Source of the DNA: Candidatus Zhuqueibacterota bacterium | GTDB taxonomy: Bacteria; Zhuqueibacterota; Zhuqueibacteria; Residuimicrobiales; Residuimicrobiaceae | Direction of reading: 5' to 3' | Assembly (NCBI GenBank): GCA_016934435.1 | Contig: JAFGSU010000337.1 | Coordinates: forward strand, 1-6,549 | DNA: 6,549 nt | In this document: piece by piece, positions 1 through 6,000 of the stretch | Position numbering within the stretch: position 1 is the stretch's first letter | Layout: each line of letters begins with the position of its first letter | Translations under genes and position numbers: made by a program | The notes under the pieces: model-generated | What the model saw: the letters and a program-made list of their open reading frames with translations, nothing else | Told to the model about the DNA's origin: nothing | Database searches by the model: none

Positions 1-1
1 C

Positions 2-376
2 GGCGAGAGGCAAAGGGTAGCACTCGCCCGCGCCATCATCTGGGAGCCAAGCGTGCTTTTACTTGATGAACCTACCCATTCGCTGGATTATACCCTTCGG
101 AAAACGGTGCTGGAAACCTTACAGGAACTAAATCGACAATTAAACCTCACGCTCATCCACATAACCCACGATCCTGTCGAGGCGCGACAGGTTGCCAGGA
201 CAGTTGGCATTCTGAATAACGGCAGGCTGGTCGAAAGCGGCACAAAAGAGCAAGTATTCATGAATCCCAGGAGCGATTTTGTGAAGAATATCTGCCGTGA
301 ATCCGCCGCCGAGGATGGTAATAGGATATCGGATGAGGAATCCAGCCATTCGTCCACAAAATTGGGCTCTCTCTAA
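2..376 (+). CDS. ABC transporter ATP-binding protein, C-terminal part (5' end outside window)
   Basis: This is the nucleotide-binding subunit of an ABC transporter, a cytoplasmic ATPase that would power a membrane permease. Only the last 124 residues are present, and the Walker A half lies upstream of the window. Visible are the signature region GERQRVALARA (fragment residues 1-11), Walker B VLLLDE (18-23), a D-loop HSLD (26-29, where SALD is more usual) and the switch histidine in HITHD (His56). The stretch after the H-loop (EARQVARTVGIL, then GRLVESGTKEQVF, then DFV) is typical of importer ATPases of the molybdate/tungstate, polyamine and sugar type. There is no room for a C-terminal TOBE domain, so it is a short form as in TupC- or PstB-like proteins. 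The last 25 or so residues are a hydrophilic, Ser/Glu-rich tail. It is not NosF-like. The substrate is unknown; metal oxyanion uptake is only a guess. The next gene starts 55 bases on, with no evident terminator between. Confidence 0.93.
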   Translation, partial: GERQRVALARAIIWEPSVLLLDEPTHSLDYTLRKTVLETLQELNRQLNLTLIHITHDPVEARQVARTVGILNNGRLVESGTKEQVFMNPRSDFVKNICRESAAEDGNRISDEESSHSSTKLGSL

Positions 377-417
377 CATTAGAGGCCGGATGCTCAGTAA
401 AGATTATATATGAACAT

Positions 418-434
418 GGAGAAATGATAATTTG
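418..434 (+). promoter_or_regulatory. Ribosome binding site and TTG start of the membrane ferredoxin gene
   Basis: A purine-rich GGAGAAA at 418-424 sits about 7-10 bases before a TTG at 432-434, which opens the ferredoxin-like frame. The nearby ATGs at 416, 424 and 436 are all in other frames. The frame is closed upstream by a TGA at 411-413, so TTG is the only start that keeps the first membrane segment and has a Shine-Dalgarno sequence at proper spacing. Confidence 0.7.
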
Positions 435-1388
435 GATGTCGAACTACCTTTCTTTAAAATAATTACGAGACCACTTATTCCCATACACGGGAGCTGGGTG
501 GATGCGTTCCCGGTGGTGGTCATGTTTGTCTTTTTCATCGTTTCGGCGCTGTTATTAATCGTTGCAGTCAAGAAAACGACCGGCAGGAGAATCGTTCAAT
601 CCGTTTCTCTATTTATTTTTGTCTTTTTGATTCACCGTTGTCTTTGTGTCATCAGAGGCTGGGCCTATGGGATCATTGAGATCGGCAGAGACGATCTGGT
701 AGCATTTGAGAATCTATGCATGTTCGTACTCATTATCGGTTTTACTTTGCTTTTTGGAAGAATTTTCTGCGGCTGGATTTGTCCTCTGGGATTCCTTCAA
801 GAATTATCGGGCCACTTGAATAGGAAGCAAGACAGGAACATGGGCGCTTTGATCCTCTACGTCCTGTTGCTGATAATCGCTGTGGGATATCTTGTATTTT
901 TTCGGCCGGCAACCGATTTTTTCACCGAGAATCTGGCGGCAATCTGGAGCGTCATCCTCGTTCTTTTTTTGATTTTATTCCGGCTTCGTCCGATTCGTCG
1001 CACCAAAAATTTGAAGTATTATTCGCTGACCGCGTGGGTCATGCTGGGATTATTGAGCGTCTATCTCACCAATCCATGGTGCGTGCTCTATGGCGATGAA
1101 CTCGACTATTCCTCCCTGCTTGCCTTGTTTGTGGTTGTTTCGGCGGCATCGGTTCATAGCATGGCGTGGTGCCGTTATCTGTGCCCGCTGGGCGCTCTTC
1201 TTGCCCTCGTGGGCCGAACCGGAATGATAAAACTGCATTCAAACGGCTGTAAAGGCTGTATAAACCGGCAATGCGAGCAGGTATGCTCGAGTGGAGCGTT
1301 AAAAAATGGTGAGATAGAAATGGCAGAGTGTGTATTGTGTGGGGAATGCATCGCAAAGTGCAATATGGATATAAAAATATGCAGCTGA
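432..1388 (+). CDS. Membrane-bound 4Fe-4S ferredoxin-type protein, NapH/CcoG/NosR-like
   Basis: The product is a 318-residue polytopic membrane protein that probably relays electrons between the quinone pool or another donor and a partner protein. Hydrophobic segments lie near residues 23-46, 54-75, 92-109, 138-157, 166-184, 198-213 and 227-243. Two CxxxCP motifs follow membrane segments: C113/C117 in GRIFCGWICPLG and C247/C251 in WCRYLCPLG. This paired pattern is characteristic of the NapH/NosR/CcoG group (Fer4_5-type). The C-terminus has two cysteine sets for 4Fe-4S clusters: C273, C276, C281, C285 (spacing 2-4-3, unusual) and C300, C303, C306, C310 (canonical 2-2-3). Neither set has the usual proline after its last cysteine. 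The start is TTG. The stop lies inside the start of the propeller gene, so the two are probably co-translated. There is no nap or nos gene next to it, so a specific symbol is not justified and the physiological partner is unknown. The family assignment is firm; the role is inferred. Confidence 0.88.
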   Translation: MDVELPFFKIITRPLIPIHGSWVDAFPVVVMFVFFIVSALLLIVAVKKTTGRRIVQSVSLFIFVFLIHRCLCVIRGWAYGIIEIGRDDLVAFENLCMFVLIIGFTLLFGRIFCGWICPLGFLQELSGHLNRKQDRNMGALILYVLLLIIAVGYLVFFRPATDFFTENLAAIWSVILVLFLILFRLRPIRRTKNLKYYSLTAWVMLGLLSVYLTNPWCVLYGDELDYSSLLALFVVVSAASVHSMAWCRYLCPLGALLALVGRTGMIKLHSNGCKGCINRQCEQVCSSGALKNGEIEMAECVLCGECIAKCNMDIKICS

Positions 1389-2641
1389 GCATCATCATCT
1401 CTCTGATCTGGCTGATGTTCGGGCATGATCCCGAGCATACGGGACGCACGCAGGTCCGTTTCGGCGATTTAAACCTGAAAAAGGTATGGACGTTTTCGTT
1501 ACCCGCCCATGTCTATCGTTATACTCGGCACACATCGGTTTTTAGTTCCCAACCTGTGATTACAACTGTTGACGGCAAATGCAGGGTATTCATCGGCGCT
1601 TATGATCAGAACCTATACTGTCTGGATGGGGAAACCGGCCGTGAGATATGGCGGTTTCAGACTTCCGGCAAGATCAATCATTCCCCTCTTATACAAAAAC
1701 AGGATAAGCGGCAAATGCTCTTCCTGGCATCATCGGATCGATCATTTTATGCTCTTGACGCCGCAACCGGCGAGAAGCAATGGAGTTTCGAAACCCGGCC
1801 ATGGAGCTATACGACGGAAGAAGCGGTTACTTCATCGCCCGTCGGCATTCGGTTATTCGGAAAATGGGTGGTCTATGTCGGGTACTGGAATGCCGATCGC
1901 AAGAGTCTGAAACCCGTTCAACAGGGTGAGGTATTTGCCTTTGACGGCCAGTCGGGATCGCTTTTATGGAGGAAGACTTTATCGAAATCCTACATTAACT
2001 CCCCTGCCGTTACCATGGTGAAAAATGAATATACATTATTCGTCACCGCCCGCGAAGGTAAGCTGTTCGCCCTTTCGGCTCATGATGGGGCTAAAGTCTG
2101 GCAATTTACCGCTGATGGGGAAATTTTTTCTTCGCCCTCGCTCATGGAGATAGCAGGTGAGACTTTAGTTCTCTTCGGGACGCGATTTGGCTCACTTTAC
2201 TGTTTGCGGGCAGAGACGGGAGAGATCAGATGGCACTATCGTGCCGGACACATGATCGATGGCACACCTGCGGTGGGAGTGGCAGCAGGACAAAGCATAG
2301 TTATTTTCGGTTCTTACGATCGATGCATACATGCCGTGAATGGTGAGAATGGCGAAAAGATATGGAAATTCCCCACCGGAAAATATGTGACGGCTTCAGC
2401 GGCTCTGGCAGAGTCGCGGCGCGGGATGGTGGTTTTTATCAACTCCCTCGATGATCACCTCTATGGCCTCAATGGGGCAAATGGAACTCTTTTATGGAAA
2501 TTCAAGAGCGGTAAGAGGCTCTGGGATTATGAGACAAGAGGCGAGTCCCTCTGGTCCTCACCGGCTGTCTATGCGGTTGGCAGTAAACCCTATCTGCTTT
2601 TTCCCTCTTATGACGGCACGCTCTATGCATTCAGCGAATGA
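1379..2641 (+). CDS. PQQ-like (BamB/quinoprotein-type) beta-propeller repeat protein
   Basis: With the ATG at 1379 the product has 420 residues. It is built from PQQ-like repeats of the pattern LYxLDxxTGxxxWxF, at residues 79-93, 123-137, 185-199, 229-243, 273-287, 317-331 and 361-375, mostly 44 residues apart. A final half repeat GTLYAFSE ends the protein, and an N-terminal strand KKVWTF (35-40) could pair with it. This suggests an eight-bladed propeller closed by its two ends. Near the N-terminus, WLMFGHDPEHTGRT (11-24) matches a motif that opens many such propellers. A short hydrophobic run (residues 3-14) precedes and merges with it, so export by a signal peptide or anchor is likely but not certain. 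The frame is open further upstream, with an ATG at 1346 and a GTG at 1328. The 1379 start was chosen for its compact 10-base overlap with the ferredoxin gene and a weak GGA at 1367-1369. No heme motif (CxxCH) is present. Such propellers act as scaffolds or bind cofactors; PQQ binding cannot be inferred here. Confidence 0.88.
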   Translation: MQLSIIISLIWLMFGHDPEHTGRTQVRFGDLNLKKVWTFSLPAHVYRYTRHTSVFSSQPVITTVDGKCRVFIGAYDQNLYCLDGETGREIWRFQTSGKINHSPLIQKQDKRQMLFLASSDRSFYALDAATGEKQWSFETRPWSYTTEEAVTSSPVGIRLFGKWVVYVGYWNADRKSLKPVQQGEVFAFDGQSGSLLWRKTLSKSYINSPAVTMVKNEYTLFVTAREGKLFALSAHDGAKVWQFTADGEIFSSPSLMEIAGETLVLFGTRFGSLYCLRAETGEIRWHYRAGHMIDGTPAVGVAAGQSIVIFGSYDRCIHAVNGENGEKIWKFPTGKYVTASAALAESRRGMVVFINSLDDHLYGLNGANGTLLWKFKSGKRLWDYETRGESLWSSPAVYAVGSKPYLLFPSYDGTLYAFSE

Positions 2642-2898
2642 GCGGATAGAATTCACAATTCCACTGAATTACAAATGGAGCTTTGTTCTAACTGTTGTGA
2701 TCGTTCCCGTTCATAATACCGTCCTGCTATCTTTGTTCGTTGGCTCTGTGCTTTTTCTATTTTTGTATGCCGGCGCGCTCCACACTTGACCCTTGAGGAT
2801 TAATATAAGAATCCTGACTACCTCCCTACCCTCTATTCCCTTTTTGTAATCCTTTTTATCAGTTTTGTTATTTTACCAGCTTAAAGAGGCATTTCGCC

Positions 2899-2914
2899 TT
2901 GTTCTTAAGAACAA
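2899..2914. promoter_or_regulatory. Perfect 16-bp palindrome, candidate operator or activator site
   Basis: TTGTTCTTAAGAACAA is its own reverse complement over all 16 bases. It is centred about 66 bases before the start site predicted from the sigma-54-like promoter, and it also covers the -35 position for the TATAAT box at 2924-2929. A dimeric DNA-binding protein is the natural reader, but which one is unknown. An overlapping imperfect stem (CTTAA at 2880-2884 with TTAAG at 2905-2909, inner AGGC/GCCT) could form instead in RNA. Confidence 0.5.
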
Positions 2915-2929
2915 TAAAATCAATATAAT
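2899..2929 (+). promoter_or_regulatory. Possible housekeeping-sigma promoter with perfect TATAAT
   Basis: TATAAT at 2924-2929 is a perfect -10 match. The -35 is poor: TTGTTC at 2899-2904 lies 19 bases upstream and matches only the TTG core of TTGACA. If real, the palindrome would overlap the -35, a common operator layout. Some lineages with T9SS use different sigma-factor consensus sequences, and AT-rich DNA gives such boxes by chance, so confidence is low. Confidence 0.25.
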
Positions 2930-2945
2930 GGAGATATCCTAAAAA

Positions 2946-2962
2946 CTGGCACGACATTTGAC
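2946..2962 (+). promoter_or_regulatory. Sigma-54 (RpoN) type -24/-12 promoter
   Basis: CTGGCACGACATTTGAC matches the sigma-54 consensus YTGGCACG-N4-TTGC at every fixed position except the last (A for C in the -12 GC). The -24 GG at 2948-2949 and the -12 G at 2960 have the required 12-base separation. Transcription would start near 2973, giving an untranslated leader of about 62 bases before the surface-protein ATG at 3035. Sigma-54 promoters need an enhancer-binding activator, for which the upstream palindrome is a candidate site. Confidence 0.55.
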
Positions 2963-3021
2963 TGTGTAATAGTGTATTTTCTCACAATAATCTTACGATC
3001 AGTTTACTGAATCATGTATTT

Positions 3022-3037
3022 GGAGGAAGGGCGGATG
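3022..3037 (+). promoter_or_regulatory. Strong Shine-Dalgarno that fixes the surface-protein start
   Basis: GGAGG at 3022-3026 lies 8 bases before the ATG at 3035. A second in-frame ATG at 3014 precedes this sequence, but it has no ribosome binding site and would put acidic residues (YLEEGR) ahead of the signal peptide, so 3035 is chosen. An in-frame TGA at 3008-3010 excludes starts further upstream. Confidence 0.8.
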
Positions 3038-6000
3038 GGCCGCACACTCTGTTCACTATTACTACTACCCTCTCTAATCTTCGCCGCTGACGTTACATTG
3101 CAGTGGAACGCCAACACCGACGCCGATCTGGCCGGCTATCGCATTCATTACGGCCGCGCATCCGGGCAATACCAGTCTACGGTGGACGTCGGCAATGTGT
3201 TATCCCATACCGTCACCGGTCTGCAGGAAAATACCGAATATTTCTTTGCCCTGTCGGCCTATGACCAGCTCGGCAACGAGAGCGGACTGAGCGCCGAAAT
3301 CAGCGGTGTTCCGGGCGACAACAATCCGCCGAAACTGCTTTCGGTACAGCCCGTTGATACCCAGGAGCTTTCGGTGGGATTCAATGAAATCCTCAACAAA
3401 GAGAGCGCCGAAACCGCGGCCAACTACCTGATCGACCAGGGTGTTAACGTCAAATCGGCCAAACTGCAAGGCGATCGCAAAACCGTGCTGCTCACAACCA
3501 GTGTCCATCAGCCGGGGCAGACCTATACGCTGCGATTAAAAAATATCCGCGATATCGCCATTCCGCCCAACACCATAGCCGACGGCACAGGCCTGACCTA
3601 TCGCATAACACCCGAGGGTTCGGACAACACGCCGCCCACCATTCTGCTGGCGCGGCTCTCTGCTGCCACGCGCCTGAATGTTTTTTTCAGCGAGCCGCTC
3701 GATGCTGCATCCGCCTCCGATATCAATAACTATTTCATCAATCAGGGTATTGTCATTACCCATGCCGAACTGGATACCGCCGGCAATGTCGTGCACCTGG
3801 TCACCAGCGAACATGTGGCCGGGCAGAATTATACCCTGACGGTGAACAATGTTCGCGATCGTTCGGCGCAGAAAAACGTCATCCAGCCGAACAGCTATTA
3901 CACCTATGCCTATGAGCCGACGGACCAGGTCGGTCCGGTCATCACCCTGGCGCAAGCGGTGGATGTCGATCTGGTCGATGTCATGTTCAATGAGCCGCTG
4001 GACAAAGTGAGCGCTGAAAATCCGGCCAACTATTCCATCCAGAGTGATGTGCAGGTATTAAGCGCTTCCCTGGATGCCACCGGCCAGGTTGTGCATTTGC
4101 GCACCAGCGCTCACACCGCCAACCGGCTTTACGTTATCAATGTGCGAGACGTTAGTGACGCCAGCGCCGGCAAAAATCCAGTGGCGACCGGCACTTCCTA
4201 CGCCTATGTGTTCGTTCCGATCGATCATATCGGACCCACCATTACACAGGTGGAGGTCAAAGATGCCACCCATATTTCAGTCATTTTTAACGAGTCGCTG
4301 GATCGTAATACGGCCGAAAAGATCGGTCACTATCGCATTAACAACGATGTGCAGGTGCTCAACGCGACGCTGGATGTCAACGGTCGCGTCGTTGACCTGG
4401 AGACGACCGCCCACATCCAGGGACGGCTTTATGTGCTGGTCGTCAATCAGGTGTTGGACGCCACCTCCGTCGGCAATGAGATTTTGCCCAACTCTTCCTA
4501 TGCCTATGTGGTCGGGGGCGATGATGCAAGCGTGGGCCCCACCATCGTGCGGGTGGATGTGCAAGGCGCCACTTCGCTGGTCGTGCAGTTCAGTAAAGAA
4601 GTAGACCGCACCAGCGCCGAGACCGCCGCTCATTACCGGCTCAATCGAGACGCTGCCGTGCTTGCTGCTTCACTGGATGCAACCGGCAGGCGCGTCACCT
4701 TGCAGACGACAGCGCACGAGGCGGACAAGGTGTACATCCTCACCGTCAGCAACGTCACCGATGCATCGGTATATCATAACATTATCACTCCGAACAGCGC
4801 CTACAGCTATATTTTTGAGGGCTCGGATATGCTCGGGCCGGTGATCACCCTGGTTAAAGTGGTTGATGCGCAACATCTGGATATTTTGTTTAATGAGGGG
4901 GTCGACAAGATATCGGCCGAAACCGTGACCAACTATATCGTCAGCGGCAACATCACGGTATTAAAGGCGCAGCTGGATGGTTCGCACCGGGTCGTGCATC
5001 TGCAGACCACGGCGCATGCGCCGCAAAAACTATACGTCCTTCGCCTCAACGGCATCAAAGACGAGAGCAGCGAGCAGAATCCGATCGAGCCCAACAGCAG
5101 TTATGCCTATCTGTACGAGCCGGCCGATGCGCTGCCGCCCACCCTGGCTCTGGTGCGGGTCAAGAATCCGCAGCGTCTGGAGGTTGCATTCAATGAGAGT
5201 GTGGAAAGCACTTCGTCATTGAATAAAAGCAATTATGTTTTGAATCATGGGATTGAAATACTTTCGGTTACTGCCGGTTTGTCCGGCCATCAGGTCGAGC
5301 TGCAGGTGTCGCCGCTGACGCCTGGGAAAATTTATATGCTGGTGGTAAATAATGTGCGGGACGGCGCCGGCAACACCATTGCCGCCAACAGCGCTTACGC
5401 CTTCACCTATGGCGACGTGACGCCGGAAGCCGCGCCGGCGGTTACGTCTGTGCAAATATACGCTCCCACACAGTTGGAAATTTCTTTCAATGTACCGGTG
5501 GATAAAAGTTCCGCCGAAACAGCGGACCATTACAGCATAGAGGGCATTGCTGTGGTAACCGCGCGGCTGGATCCGTCGCAGATGAAGGTAACGTTGACCA
5601 CCTCTTCGCACCAGGTCGGGCGGATTTATGTGCTGCTGGTCAGCCATGTCTATCGTCAGGGCCGGCCCGATTTGATTATCCAGGCCAATACGCCGTACTT
5701 TTACATGTTGCCGGAAGGACAGGAAGCGGCGCCGACTATATTAAATGTCGTGGCTTCGGGGGAGACGCTGGTGGATGTCTATTTTTCGCAGCCGGTGGAT
5801 CAGCTTACGGCAGAAAATCGCCGTAATTATCATATCACCAACGATGTGGTCGTTTTATTCGCCGAACTCGACGAGCTCGGCAGCAAAGTTACGCTGGAAA
5901 CCTCGCGGCATCAGGCCGGGCAGGTTTACACGCTTTCGGTTTCCGGCGTGCGCAGTCGCAGCGGTTCGGCTACCATCCATTCGGCGGTGACGGCCTATAC

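Larger units (their letters stand above)
2642..3034. other. Intergenic control region, 393 bases, AT-rich
   Basis: This stretch separates the left operon from the surface-protein gene and is clearly more AT-rich than either flank. Its first half (2642-2890) shows no convincing terminator. A six-base dyad AGGATT/AATCCT (2796-2801 with 2810-2815, loop 8) is followed by pyrimidine-rich sequence with T-runs near 2841 and 2852, but the stem is weak and the spacing poor. A possible 54-codon frame from the ATG at 2625 reaches 2789 and would encode a hydrophobic peptide; it is treated as doubtful. The second half (about 2880-3034) holds the palindrome, the TATAAT box, the sigma-54-like promoter and the ribosome binding site listed separately. 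Confidence 0.7.

Noticed and set aside
2..376. Reading the left block as a nos (nitrous oxide) cluster, with the ATPase as NosF and the ferredoxin as NosR
   Set aside because: The ATPase has an importer-type signature and tail unlike NosF, the ferredoxin protein lacks the large NosR periplasmic domain, and no nosZ, nosD or nosL is present.
1066..1449. 127-codon minus-strand frame across the ferredoxin/propeller junction
   Set aside because: It lies antisense to two well-supported genes and its translation has no recognisable motif.
2657..2670. Hairpin AATTC-CACT-GAATT just after the propeller stop
   Set aside because: A five-pair AT-rich stem without a following T-run is not a credible terminator.
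2742..2760. Second sigma-54-like site (TTGGCTCTGTGCTTTTT)
   Set aside because: It lacks the -12 GC and the CACG of the -24 element; only TGGC matches.
2796..2861. Rho-independent terminator after the propeller gene (AGGATT/AATCCT dyad, then T-runs)
   Set aside because: The stem is only six mostly A/T pairs with an eight-base loop, and the T-runs begin about 25 bases later.
3014..3037. Upstream in-frame ATG at 3014 as start of the surface protein
   Set aside because: It has no Shine-Dalgarno and would add YLEEGR before the signal peptide; GGAGG at 3022-3026 points to 3035.
3536..3955. Long open frame on the minus strand inside the surface-protein gene, with similar ones at 3200-3508, 4058-4273, 4277-4633 and 5216-5647
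   Set aside because: These lie opposite a continuous, clearly coding repeat protein. They recur roughly once per repeat because the repeats share codons, and their translations show no recognisable domain.
4074..4604. 176-codon plus-strand frame within the repeat array
   Set aside because: It is a shifted reading of the Ig-like repeats, Arg/Trp/Pro-rich with no domain, while the main frame has consistent repeats with no break.
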